This document shows, piece by piece, positions 34,700 to 43,190 of a DNA stretch of 47,071 bases. Location of the stretch: contig JABTBR010000054.1 in the NCBI GenBank assembly GCA_013284265.1, positions 1 to 47,071 of the forward strand. The letters run 5' to 3'. The notes under the pieces are model-generated. The model worked only from the letters and a program-made list of their open reading frames with translations. It had not been told where the DNA came from and ran no database searches. The position numbers and the translations under genes are program-made. Position 1 is the first letter of the stretch, and each line of letters begins with the position of its first letter. The DNA is from Oxalobacteraceae bacterium. Lineage in GTDB: Bacteria; Pseudomonadota; Gammaproteobacteria; Burkholderiales; Burkholderiaceae_D.

Positions 34700-35698
34700 A
34701 TGAAAATTGCCATTCTCGACGATTATCAAGATTCTACGCGCAGCCTCGCCTGTTTTCAGTTGTTGGACGGCCACGAGGTCAAAATCTTCAATAATTCCAC
34801 CCGCGGTGTGGGCCAGCTGGCGATCCGGCTGGCGCCCTACGACGCACTGGTGCTGATCCGCGAGCGCACCGCGTTCAACCGTGCGCTGCTGGCCAAACTG
34901 CCGAATCTGAAGCTGTTGTCGCAGACCGGCAAGGTGGCCGGTCACATCGATGTGGCCGCCGCGACCGAGCTGGGGATCGCGATCGCCGAGGGCATCGGTT
35001 CGCCGACCGCGCCGGCCGAACTGACCTGGGCCTTGATCATGGCGGCGGCGCGCAAGATCGTGCCCTATGCCAGCAATCTGAAGGATGGACTGTGGCAGAC
35101 CGCGTCCATCAATCCGGGCCTGAACTCGCTGGGCTTTGTGCTGAAGGGGCGCACGCTGGCGATCTGGGGGTATGGCAAGATCGGGCGCATGATTGCCGGT
35201 TATGGCAAGGCCTTCGGCATGCAGGTCGTGGTGTGGGGGAGCGAGCAGAGCCGCGCATTGGCGGTCGCGGACGGCTATCAGGCGGCCGACTCGCGCGAAG
35301 CGTTTTTTGAGCAAGCTGATGTGCTCAGCCTGCATCTGCGCCTGAGCGACGCGACCCGTGGTCTGGTGAAGGCGGAGGATCTGGCGCGCATGAAGCCGAC
35401 GGCGCTGTTCGTCAATACCAGCCGCGCGGAACTGGTGGAGACCGATGCGCTGGAGCAGGCGCTGCCAAAAGGACGGCCTGGCTATGCGGCGCTCGATGTG
35501 TTCACGTCGGAACCGCTGGCGGCGGAGTCGCCGCTGCTGCGCATGCCGACGGTGCTGGCCACGCCACACCTGGGCTACGTCGAGCAGGAGAGCTACGAGC
35601 TGTACTTCAAGCATGCGTTTCAGAATGTGGCGGACTTTGCCAATGGCAGCTGCAAGACCATTCTCAATTCCGACTACGCGGCCAACGCGAAGGTTTGA
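34700..35698 (+). CDS. D-2-hydroxyacid dehydrogenase family protein
   Basis: 332 residues. NAD-binding domain with GYGKIGRMIAGYGKAFGM (GxGxxG), catalytic Arg in FVNTSRAELVE and His in ATPHLGYVEQ. The Arg/Glu/His triad is present. Related enzymes act on 2-ketogluconate, phosphoglycerate or hydroxypyruvate; the substrate here is not fixed. The closest pattern, from memory, is the hypothetical D-2-hydroxyacid dehydrogenase group beginning MKIAILDDYQ. No clear ribosome site before ATG 34700. Confidence 0.9.
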   Translation: MKIAILDDYQDSTRSLACFQLLDGHEVKIFNNSTRGVGQLAIRLAPYDALVLIRERTAFNRALLAKLPNLKLLSQTGKVAGHIDVAAATELGIAIAEGIGSPTAPAELTWALIMAAARKIVPYASNLKDGLWQTASINPGLNSLGFVLKGRTLAIWGYGKIGRMIAGYGKAFGMQVVVWGSEQSRALAVADGYQAADSREAFFEQADVLSLHLRLSDATRGLVKAEDLARMKPTALFVNTSRAELVETDALEQALPKGRPGYAALDVFTSEPLAAESPLLRMPTVLATPHLGYVEQESYELYFKHAFQNVADFANGSCKTILNSDYAANAKV

Positions 35699-35738
35699 TG
35701 TTTTAAGCTTTTTGAGAACGCATGACGTAACCCTGATT

Positions 35739-35805
35739 AAAACCCAAGGCGCAACCCCGGGGTCAGACCCGGCGGGTCTGACCCCAGCTCTTTGCACTGG
35801 GTTTT
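35739..35805 (+). repeat. Palindromic intergenic repeat, copy 5
   Basis: AAAACCCAAGGC / GCACTGGGTTTT arms; here the core is rearranged to GGGGTCAGACCC / GGGTCTGACCCC, i.e. the inner palindrome is flipped relative to the other copies. Between convergent genes. A decayed fragment (GACGTAACCCTG) lies just to the left. Confidence 0.85.
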
Positions 35806-35853
35806 AAAAGCGGCCCCGGCCCTTTACCGCAAATCCAAAAGCCCAACAAAACC

Positions 35854-36609
35854 TCAGCGAATTTCCGGCACGCCCGTTAGATTGATCGGCGCGGCCGGCA
35901 TCGCATGCACCTTGGACCACAAACCCGCCCAGCCCGGCGGCCAGCCTATCACCGGCCCGCTGTACGGCGGCAGCGTGGCGCGCACCGGGATCACCGGCAC
36001 TGGCGGCATGTCGATCAGCGGTCCGCCATTCGGACTCTGCATGTCCAGGCTGTACATATAGCCCGGCAACAGCGCGTCGCACACCTGGGCGAACCAGGCC
36101 GTATGGTCTTCATCGCGGCCCAGCGCCTGCGCCAAGCCCTGCGGATCGAAGCGCGCCAGCGCATGCACCAGTTCCTCGGCACTGGCGCCGGGCAGGTCGC
36201 CCCAGCCCATCACCGGATTGACGTTGTAGTCGGCACCCGAGCCATACCAGCCCTCGCGCCAGGAACGCTGCATCCAGTCGCGCTGGCCGGTGAACAGATG
36301 CCAGCGCCAGTGCAGGCCGGAAGGCTTGGGCCAGGCATACAGATACAGGCGCTGATAGCCGGCCTTGTGCAGTTCGCGCACCATCGCCATCAGGCGCGCA
36401 TGGGGCATGCGGTCGGGCGGTGCGCGCCGGAACAGGATCGCTTCGCCGTCGGCGAACTGGACTTCGTCGGTGGACAGATTCAGGTCGAGCGTGCGCCCCT
36501 CGCTACCGAAGCGGGCGCAGATCCAGCCGGTCAGCAGATTGACCGACGTGATGACGCCGTAGCCACGATGGCGATGGAAAATAACAGTACCGGGTGCGAG
36601 CGCTTTCAT
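35854..36609 (-). CDS. Uncharacterised 251-residue protein
   Basis: The N-terminal 55 residues (HRHRGYGVITSVNLLTGWIC, then ARFGSEGRTLDLNL) look like a small beta domain of the CarD/SH3 type. After that: a middle section rich in Trp and Tyr (WHLFTGQRDWMQRSW) and a Pro-rich end (PPVPVIPVRATLPPYSG). No signal peptide or catalytic pattern recognised. It stands between a dehydrogenase and an asparaginase-domain gene, in convergent/divergent orientation, so context gives no lead. Confidence 0.75.
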   Translation of the reverse strand: MKALAPGTVIFHRHRGYGVITSVNLLTGWICARFGSEGRTLDLNLSTDEVQFADGEAILFRRAPPDRMPHARLMAMVRELHKAGYQRLYLYAWPKPSGLHWRWHLFTGQRDWMQRSWREGWYGSGADYNVNPVMGWGDLPGASAEELVHALARFDPQGLAQALGRDEDHTAWFAQVCDALLPGYMYSLDMQSPNGGPLIDMPPVPVIPVRATLPPYSGPVIGWPPGWAGLWSKVHAMPAAPINLTGVPEIR

Positions 36610-36774
36610 GGCGGTGAACAGGCAAAGAAACTAGTGTACTCAACGTTGGGCCAAGTTGCCAGCGGCCAGAACAAGGCATCAAGGCGGCATCAAAGCGCAT
36701 GCCGGCGGGCCGCACAGGCGGCGAAGTTCAGGCTATCATGCCGGTCATTCTCCACCCCATATACTGACGATACC

Positions 36775-37260
36775 ATGAGCTTGCGCATCCTCGCCACCGG
36801 CGGCACTTTCGATAAACACTACGACGAACTGACGGGCAAACTGGGCTTTGCCGACAGCCATGTGCCGGCCGTGCTGGCGCGCTGCCGCCTGACCGTGGAC
36901 GTGGCGCTGGAACAGTTGCCGCTGATGGATTCACTCGACATGGGCGACGCCGACCGCGCGCGCATCCTGGCGTCCTGCCAGGCCGCCGGCGAAAAAGCCA
37001 TCGTCATCATCCACGGCACCGACACCATGCCGCAAACGGCCGCCGTGCTCGGCGCGGCCGGCCTGAGCAGCACCGTGGTACTGACCGGCGCCATGATTCC
37101 CTACGCGATCGACAACTCCGACGCCCTGTTCAACCTGGGCTTTGCCTGCGGCGTGGCGCAGACCCTGGCCCCCGGCGTCTATGTGGCCATGAACGGCAAA
37201 ATCTTCGCCTGGGACAATGTGCAGAAGAACCGCGCGGCCGGCGTGTTTCAGCCGCTGTAA
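36775..37260 (+). CDS. Short asparaginase-domain protein
   Basis: 161 residues from ATG 36775, starting MSLRILATGGTFDK, which holds the first catalytic Thr motif TGGTF of L-asparaginases; the second, HGTDTMPQTA, carries the Thr/Asp pair. The usual C-terminal domain of the roughly 330-residue enzyme is absent: the chain ends soon after GVYVAMNGKIFAWDNVQKNR. The clean stop and good coding pattern suggest a true short family rather than a fragment. Whether it hydrolyses asparagine is uncertain because full enzymes bind substrate with both domains. Confidence 0.88.
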   Translation: MSLRILATGGTFDKHYDELTGKLGFADSHVPAVLARCRLTVDVALEQLPLMDSLDMGDADRARILASCQAAGEKAIVIIHGTDTMPQTAAVLGAAGLSSTVVLTGAMIPYAIDNSDALFNLGFACGVAQTLAPGVYVAMNGKIFAWDNVQKNRAAGVFQPL

Positions 37261-37274
37261 GCCAATGGAAACCG

Positions 37275-37297
37275 CGCCAAGCCAGGCAAGCTTGGCG
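37275..37297 (+). terminator. Stem-loop after the asparaginase-domain gene
   Basis: CGCCAAGC pairs with GCTTGGCG across a seven-base loop, 14 bases after the stop. No strong T-run; moderate candidate. Confidence 0.4.
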
Positions 37298-37441
37298 GTC
37301 TTGCAAAGGATTGTTTTGATTTAATTCCCTGTGGAAATATAAATCACATATTTGCAACTAAAGTTTATTTAAAACATGATTTTTCTCAAAGTCCTGCTAT
37401 ATTGAATGCATAGCCGCACCTTTACTACATCAAGGAAAATC

Positions 37442-38113
37442 ATGGCCTTCACCCGCACTCTGCTCAAAACCTCGCTCACCGTTCTGGCCCTCGCCATGGG
37501 CGGCGCCGCCAGCGCCACCACGCCGCTGGCCGGGCAATACATCGTGTCGGATTCGGCCAGCTCGCTGGGCGGTTCGAATTATCTCTTTACCTACACGGTG
37601 ACGAATGTGAACCAGAGTGCAGGCGGCCAGACCGGCCTGGACGGTTTCACCATCTTCGTGCCGGACACCGCCATCTTCCTCGGTTCCACCCATCCGCTGC
37701 CGGCGGTGGGCGCTGAATTCGGACCCGGCTTCTGGTCCGAAGGGACGGGCAGCGAACTGAATCTGATGGGCGACAGTTCCCAGAATCTGGCGGCGCCTAG
37801 CGGCTATCACACCTATACCTGGTGGGGTCAGAACGTGGAGTCGGTGTACACGCCCGGCGGCAGCGCGACCTTCAGCATCAGCCTTGGCAATGTGGCGGTC
37901 GGCAGCAACACGGTGGGCATCTCGTCCTACTTCGGCTGGGGTACGCCGCCAGGTGGCCAGGCGTATGCGTCCAATCCATGGGGTAATTACTCCACCTTCA
38001 CCGATACCCGCGTGTCCGCGCTGGCGGTACCGGAACCGGGCACGTATGCGATGTTGCTGGCTGGTCTGGGGATCATGGGCGCAGTTACACGCCGCCGTAA
38101 CAAACGCGGCTGA
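37442..38113 (+). CDS. PEP-CTERM sorting-domain protein
   Basis: 223 residues: signal peptide ending GGAASAT, a mostly beta secreted domain rich in Gly, Ser and Thr, and the C-terminal tag VPEPGTYAMLLAGLGIMGAV followed by TRRRNKRG. The tag directs cleavage by exosortase, which is coded elsewhere. Such proteins are linked with extracellular polysaccharide and biofilm. ATG 37442 has AAGGA five bases upstream. A notably AT-rich leader (37315-37441) precedes the gene. The N-terminal domain belongs to no family I recognise. Confidence 0.93.
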   Translation: MAFTRTLLKTSLTVLALAMGGAASATTPLAGQYIVSDSASSLGGSNYLFTYTVTNVNQSAGGQTGLDGFTIFVPDTAIFLGSTHPLPAVGAEFGPGFWSEGTGSELNLMGDSSQNLAAPSGYHTYTWWGQNVESVYTPGGSATFSISLGNVAVGSNTVGISSYFGWGTPPGGQAYASNPWGNYSTFTDTRVSALAVPEPGTYAMLLAGLGIMGAVTRRRNKRG

Positions 38114-38117
38114 ATGT

Positions 38118-38147
38118 AAAAATGCCCGCAAAGCCGCGGGCATTTTT
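38118..38147 (+). terminator. Intrinsic terminator of the PEP-CTERM gene
   Basis: AAAAATGCCCGC pairs with GCGGGCATTTTT, loop AAAGCC, followed by more T. Starts four bases after the stop codon and abuts repeat copy 6. Confidence 0.9.
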
Positions 38148-38150
38148 TTT

Positions 38151-38215
38151 GAACCCACGGCTCAAATCTGGGGTCTGACCCGGCGGGTCAGACCCCGGCT
38201 CTTTGCCGTGGGTCT
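38151..38215 (+). repeat. Palindromic intergenic repeat, copy 6
   Basis: GAACCCACGGC / GCCGTGGGTC arms and a GGGGTCTGACCC / GGGTCAGACCCC core, between the convergent PEP-CTERM and rdgC genes, right behind a conventional terminator. Confidence 0.9.
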
Positions 38216-38255
38216 TTTGCGGATGACACCGGCCATCCAGCAGACTATTCGTCCA

Positions 38256-39152
38256 TCAAGCCTTGGCTTCGCCGCCCAGCGCTTCGACCACGTCGGCCAT
38301 CAGCTTGCTCAGCTCGCCGGTCATCAGCATCATGTCGCCGTCGAAACGTTCTTCGTCGTTCTTGGTGCTCGATTCCTTTTCGCTGATCACGTCCAGCGGC
38401 TTGATGCCCTTGATCGCCAGCGATTCGGTCAGCACGAAGGAAATCTTGCTGTCCCAGGTCATGGCCAGGCGGGTGCACTGCTTGCCGGCCGCGATGTGGC
38501 GGCGTACTTCGTCCGCTTCCAGCGTGTGGCGCACATAGCGCACGGCGGCCTTGCTCTCGCCGGTGGCGCGCAGCTCGGTGTCCATGTCCACGGTGAAACC
38601 GGCCGGGGCGTCGTCCGCCTGCAGCCATTCGGTCATCACGCCCACCGGCGAGCGCTGCACGCGCAGGCTTTCCAGCGGCAGCTTGTCGACCGCCTTCAGC
38701 AGCAGCTTGATCACTTCGTCGGCCTTGGCCGGGCTGGCCGCGTCGACCACCAGCCAGCCGTTGACCGGGTCGATCCAGGTCCAGACATTGCTGCGGATCG
38801 AGAAGGCGCGCGGCAGCAATTCGTCGGCCACGCGTTCTTTCAATTCCTTCATGGCTTTCTTGCCGGGAGCGAAGCCCTGAGCTTCTTCCATCTCGGCCGC
38901 ACGGGCCTTGGCGACCTGGTTGATCACCGACGAAGGCAGCAGTTTTTTCTCGGTGCCCAGCAGGATCAGCATCTGCTGATTGACCACGTGGACCAGCGAG
39001 CCGTTGCCGCGTGGCGAATCCCAACCCTGGCGCAGCAACTCATTGCTGCTGGCTGGCACGAAGGAATGGGGAGCGAGCGCTGCTTCCAGTTGTTCCGGGG
39101 TGTAGGCCCATGGGGCCGGCAGACGGTAGATCTGTAGATTCTTGAACCACAT
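38256..39152 (-). CDS. rdgC: Recombination-associated protein RdgC
   Basis: 298 residues starting MWFKNLQIYRLPAPW, the diagnostic RdgC N-terminus, with the conserved central LLPRAFSIRS and C-terminal domain. RdgC forms a ring dimer round DNA and limits RecA action. The gene is single and convergent with the PEP-CTERM gene. dinB lies 84 bp upstream on the same strand. Confidence 0.96.
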   Translation of the reverse strand: MWFKNLQIYRLPAPWAYTPEQLEAALAPHSFVPASSNELLRQGWDSPRGNGSLVHVVNQQMLILLGTEKKLLPSSVINQVAKARAAEMEEAQGFAPGKKAMKELKERVADELLPRAFSIRSNVWTWIDPVNGWLVVDAASPAKADEVIKLLLKAVDKLPLESLRVQRSPVGVMTEWLQADDAPAGFTVDMDTELRATGESKAAVRYVRHTLEADEVRRHIAAGKQCTRLAMTWDSKISFVLTESLAIKGIKPLDVISEKESSTKNDEERFDGDMMLMTGELSKLMADVVEALGGEAKA

Positions 39153-39236
39153 GAGTAATTTGCCTTGTTTCAGTGTTGCCAGGGGATCGACATTTTACAC
39201 GCTCGCGCGTGCGCCATGCCGTTGTTTGATGCGGGC

Positions 39237-40394
39237 TCAGGGAAACAACTCGCCCTGACTGCACAGAAGCGGACCGGCCAGTCCCGGCGCTTCGAGCGCG
39301 CTGGCGCGCACGCCCAACAGGCGTAGACGGCGTTGCAGGGGCACCCGTTTCAGGCATTCGCGCGCCGCCTGCAGGATGCCGGCCGCGTCCGCGATGGCGC
39401 GCGGCAGGGTGACGTTGCGGCTGACGATCTGGAAGTCGTCGAAGCGCAGTTTGATGCTGATGGTGCGGCTGACAAAACCCTTGCGCTGGATATCGTCGGC
39501 CAGCCGGCTGCACAGCGCGGTCAGGATGCCGGACAGGGTGTCGCGGTCCTGGCGCGCGTGCAGATCGCGTTCGAAGGTGGTCTCGCGGCTGATCGATTTG
39601 GTCTCCGAGCTAGTGCTCACTTCGCGCTGGTCCACGCCATGCGCGACCTCGGTCAGCCAGCCGGCGTAATTGGCGCCGAAATGCTCCTGCAAGTATCCCG
39701 CCTCGGCCTCGGCCAGCTGGCCGATGGTCTCGATGCCGAGCGCGGCCAGTTTTTCGGTGGCCTTGGGGCCGACGCCATTGATCTTGCGCACCGGCAGCGG
39801 CCAGATCCGGTCGGGGATGTCGGCATAGCCGAGGATGGTCAGGCCATTCGGTTTTTCCAGGTCCGAGCAGATTTTCGACAGCAGCTTGTTGGGGGTGATG
39901 CCGATCGAGCAGCTCAGGCCGGTGGCCTCGAACACGGCGCGCTTGATGCGCGCGCCCAGTTCGGCGGTCTCGCCATCCACATGGGTCAGATCGATATAGA
40001 TCTCGTCGATGCCGCGGTCTTCGAAGTCGGGGGCGATGCTGGCCACGGCGGCCTTGAACAGGCGCGAGACATGGCGATAGGCGTCGAAATTGACCGGCAG
40101 CAGCACCGCGTCGGGCGCCAGCTTGGCCGCCTTCATCATGCCCATCGCCGAGCCCACGCCCAGCGCGCGCGCCTCATAGGTGGCGGTGGTGATGACGCCC
40201 CGGCCCACATAGTCGCGCAACCGGGCGAAGCGGCGCGTGCCGTCGGGCAGCAGCTCGGGTGCATGGTCGCGTCCGCCGCCGATGACCACGGGCTGACCGC
40301 GCAATTCCGGGTATTGCAGCAATTCCACGGAGGCGTAGAAAGCATCCATGTCGAGGTGGGCAATGCGCCGGGTATCTGCAAACAGGGTCGTCAT
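39237..40394 (-). CDS. dinB: DNA polymerase IV (DinB)
   Basis: 385 residues from ATG 40394 (MTTLFADTRRIAHLDMDAFY), with GGAGG-like sequence upstream; a longer open frame to 40754 crosses the LexA box and is not coding. Y-family polymerase: catalytic LDMDAFYASVE and RGIDEIYIDLTHVD acidic residues, helix-hairpin-helix INGVGPKATEKLAALGI, little-finger domain at the end. It copies damaged DNA with low fidelity. A perfect LexA box places it in the SOS regulon. The usual C-terminal clamp motif may be GPLLCSQGELFP (QGELFP, a QLxLF-like beta-clamp site). Confidence 0.95.
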   Translation of the reverse strand: MTTLFADTRRIAHLDMDAFYASVELLQYPELRGQPVVIGGGRDHAPELLPDGTRRFARLRDYVGRGVITTATYEARALGVGSAMGMMKAAKLAPDAVLLPVNFDAYRHVSRLFKAAVASIAPDFEDRGIDEIYIDLTHVDGETAELGARIKRAVFEATGLSCSIGITPNKLLSKICSDLEKPNGLTILGYADIPDRIWPLPVRKINGVGPKATEKLAALGIETIGQLAEAEAGYLQEHFGANYAGWLTEVAHGVDQREVSTSSETKSISRETTFERDLHARQDRDTLSGILTALCSRLADDIQRKGFVSRTISIKLRFDDFQIVSRNVTLPRAIADAAGILQAARECLKRVPLQRRLRLLGVRASALEAPGLAGPLLCSQGELFP

Positions 40395-40413
40395 GCGTGG
40401 CCGGAGGAATAAA

Positions 40414-40433
40414 TACTGTGAATACATACAGTA
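40414..40433 (-). promoter_or_regulatory. dinB: Perfect LexA (SOS) box of dinB
   Basis: TACTGTGAATACATACAGTA matches TACTGT-N8-ACAGTA exactly, 20 bp before the dinB start codon. Confidence 0.93.
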
Positions 40434-40635
40434 TCGCAAGAATCCCCGCGCCCCGCAAGTCCGGCCCGCTTCAGCACTTATTGTATTTCCGCAACAGGGC
40501 CTGCACCACGTGCCGGACGGGGCCGGACAGGGGTAGTATTCAACCATGCTTCCGCACTCCCCGATAGCAAGGCAGTGTGCCCCTCGTCGCATCCGCTCTG
40601 GCCGTTTTCCGCTGTCCCACGCTTGAAGGAACACC

Positions 40636-42186
40636 ATGAATTTGTCCAATCTGAAGATCGGCCTGCGGCTCGCGATCGGCTTCGGCATCACCATCGCCAT
40701 CATGCTCATCATGTCGCTGGTGGGCATCAACCGGGTCGACCACGCCAGCGACATGACGGCCCAGATCGTCGACGACCGCTATGTGAAGGTGCAGCTGATC
40801 AATGAAATGCGCAGCTACGCCAACCGTGGCGCCCAGGGCGTGCGCAACGCCATGCTGGCGCCCGATCCAGCCCAGTCGAAAACCTTCATCGGCGGTGTGG
40901 GCGATGCCGACCGGGTCGGCAACGAGGCCGCCGCCAAGCTGGAAAAAATGCTCGGCGAAACCGAGGGCAAGCAGCTGTTCCGCGACCAGTCCGACGCCTT
41001 CGCAAGCTATGCCGCCAAGCGCGCCCAGGCGCTCAAGCAGCTCGACGGCGGCGACCGCGACGGCGCGGCCCAGTTCCTGTTCAAGGAAGTCATACCGGTG
41101 CAGAACGCCTACTTCGGCCGGCTCGACGCAATGCTCAAATACCTGGCCGGCCAGATGGCCGACAACGGCAAGGATGCGGCCGATTCGGCCAAGGCCGCCA
41201 CCGCCCTGCTGCTCGGTTTGCTCGTGCTGGCCACGCTGGTGTCGGCCGGGGCCGGCTTTATTATCACCCGCTCGGTCACCGTGCCGATCAATGAGGCGGT
41301 GCACCTGGCCGAGACCGTGGCCACCGGCGACCTGAGCACCCGCATCGTGGTCAACCGCAGCGACGAGGCGGGCCGCCTGCTGAACGCCCTGAAGGACATG
41401 GTGGGCAGTCTGACCACCACCGTGGGCGCGGTGCGCGCCAGCACCGACACGATCACCACCGCCTCGTCCGAAATCGCCTCCGGCAATCTGGACCTGTCGC
41501 AGCGCACCGAACAGCAGGCCGCCAGCCTGGAAGAAACCGCCTCGTCGATGGAGCAACTGACCTCCACCGTCAAGCAGAACGCCGACAATGCGCGCCAGGC
41601 CAACCAGCTGGTGGTGTCGGCGGCCGACTTCGCCAACCAGGGCGGGCAGGTAGTGGGCCAGGTGGTGGCCACCATGGGCTCGATCAAGGAAAGCTCGGGC
41701 AAGATCGTCGACATCATCGGCGTCATCGACGGCATCGCCTTCCAGACCAATATCCTGGCGCTGAACGCGGCGGTGGAAGCGGCGCGCGCGGGCGAACAGG
41801 GGCGTGGCTTCGCCGTGGTGGCCTCCGAGGTGCGCAATCTGGCCCAGCGCTCGGCCTCGGCGGCCAAGGAAATCAAGGAGCTGATCGGCGACTCGGTCGG
41901 CAAGGTCGACGCCGGCGGCAAGCTGGTCGACGAGGCGGGCGCGACGATGCAGCAGATCGTCACCTCGGTGCGCCAGGTGGCCGACATCATGAGCGAGATC
42001 ACCGCCGCCAGCATCGAGCAAAGTTCCGGCATCGAGCAGGTCAACCTGGCCATCACCGCCATGGACAGCGCCACCCAGCAGAACGCGGCGCTGGTGGAAC
42101 AGGCGGCCGCGGCGGCGGCCAGCATGCAGCAGCAGGCGGTGCACCTGTCGGAGGCGGTCAGCGTATTCCGACTGGCAGGACGCTAG
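40636..42186 (+). CDS. Methyl-accepting chemotaxis protein
   Basis: 516 residues of the standard Tsr/Tar-type layout: membrane segment 1 (about 9-30), periplasmic four-helix ligand domain (31-190), membrane segment 2 (192-212), HAMP (214-266) and the cytoplasmic coiled coil with the conserved tip GIAFQTNILALNAAVEAARA and GEQGRGFAVVASEVRNLAQR. No C-terminal receptor-methylation pentapeptide. GAAGGA precedes ATG 40636. The ligand is unknown. No che genes are adjacent. Confidence 0.97.
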   Translation: MNLSNLKIGLRLAIGFGITIAIMLIMSLVGINRVDHASDMTAQIVDDRYVKVQLINEMRSYANRGAQGVRNAMLAPDPAQSKTFIGGVGDADRVGNEAAAKLEKMLGETEGKQLFRDQSDAFASYAAKRAQALKQLDGGDRDGAAQFLFKEVIPVQNAYFGRLDAMLKYLAGQMADNGKDAADSAKAATALLLGLLVLATLVSAGAGFIITRSVTVPINEAVHLAETVATGDLSTRIVVNRSDEAGRLLNALKDMVGSLTTTVGAVRASTDTITTASSEIASGNLDLSQRTEQQAASLEETASSMEQLTSTVKQNADNARQANQLVVSAADFANQGGQVVGQVVATMGSIKESSGKIVDIIGVIDGIAFQTNILALNAAVEAARAGEQGRGFAVVASEVRNLAQRSASAAKEIKELIGDSVGKVDAGGKLVDEAGATMQQIVTSVRQVADIMSEITAASIEQSSGIEQVNLAITAMDSATQQNAALVEQAAAAAASMQQQAVHLSEAVSVFRLAGR

Positions 42187-42274
42187 GCGGCTTTGTCCTG
42201 CACAGCCCACCAAAATTGCTATCAAGCATGGTTTGAACTGCTACACTGAGGCTACGATTCCCCTTTGACGCCGG

Positions 42275-43123
42275 ATGATGGCCAGACTTGCCCGCTGTAG
42301 CATTTTGCTTGCCCTCGCTGCCGCCCTGCCCGCGAGCGCCTGGGCCTTTAGCTGCCCGGCGCTGACCCGGGTCGGCATCAGCGACCTGGGCTACTCTTCC
42401 TACCAGGATGGCCCGCGCTACCGGGGCACCTCGATCGACATCGTCGAAGAGCTGGGACGCCGCACCGGCTGCCGTTTCGAGCTGATCTGGTTTCCGCGCA
42501 GCCGCCTGTTTGCCCAGTTCGACGCCGGCCTGGTCGATATGGCGATGGCCTCCTCGCGCAGCGACGAGCGCGAGCGCAAGGGCCGCTACATTCCCTATAC
42601 CTATACCCAATTCGAGCTGGTCCTGAGCAAGAAAGTGCCGGGCAGCTTCCGCAGCCTGGCCGACTTCGTCGACCACAGCAGCGCGCGCCTGAACATCACG
42701 CGCGGCGTCTACTATCCGCCCGAGGCCGCCGTGCAGCTGGAGCGGCTGCAAGCGGCGGGCCGGCTGGAGTACGTCAGCGATTACGATGTGGTGTTCAGAA
42801 AAATCCAGTCCGGCCGCGCCGAGGGCACGTTTTCGCCGCCGGCCATCCACCTGCTGCACCAGCGCCGCTACCATATGAGCAAGGACATGGTCAGCTACAC
42901 GGTGCCGGAAACGCCGCGCCGCATCATCGGCGCCTATGTGTCGCGCGCCAATGTGCCGTTCCCGGTCTACCGCCACTTCGCCAGTGCCATCGGCGCCATC
43001 GTTGCCGATGGCACGGTGCAAAGGATTTACGCCCGCCATCTGGGACCGGGCATAGCGAAACAGATGTTCGCCGGCGGCGTGCGCGAGCTGCTCGACGCCA
43101 TCGAGGCGCAGCCGCAGGAATAG
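42275..43123 (+). CDS. Periplasmic amino-acid-type substrate-binding protein
   Basis: 282 residues: signal peptide MMARLARCSILLALAAALPA SAWA (cut near AFSC), then a solute-binding family 3 domain: YRGTSIDIVEELGRRTGCRF, FDAGLVDMAMASSRSDERE, and IPYTYTQFELV. No permease or ATPase gene is nearby, so it may act as a sensor or share another transporter; the preceding chemoreceptor is a possible partner. The 88-bp gap makes co-transcription plausible. Confidence 0.85.
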   Translation: MMARLARCSILLALAAALPASAWAFSCPALTRVGISDLGYSSYQDGPRYRGTSIDIVEELGRRTGCRFELIWFPRSRLFAQFDAGLVDMAMASSRSDERERKGRYIPYTYTQFELVLSKKVPGSFRSLADFVDHSSARLNITRGVYYPPEAAVQLERLQAAGRLEYVSDYDVVFRKIQSGRAEGTFSPPAIHLLHQRRYHMSKDMVSYTVPETPRRIIGAYVSRANVPFPVYRHFASAIGAIVADGTVQRIYARHLGPGIAKQMFAGGVRELLDAIEAQPQE

Positions 43124-43190
43124 CCGGCGGCTTCAGCTGACGCCTACGGTGCCGCCCTTGTTTCCGGCAAGCTGTGCAATGCCACCCGGT

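Noticed and set aside
37285..37310. Sigma-54 promoter (TTGGC...TTGCA) upstream of the PEP-CTERM gene
   Set aside because: The spacing between GG and GC elements is three bases too short for the -24/-12 consensus.
40395..40754. Upstream extension of dinB to 505 codons
   Set aside because: It crosses a perfect LexA box and overlaps the chemoreceptor promoter; the conserved polymerase N-terminus begins at ATG 40394.
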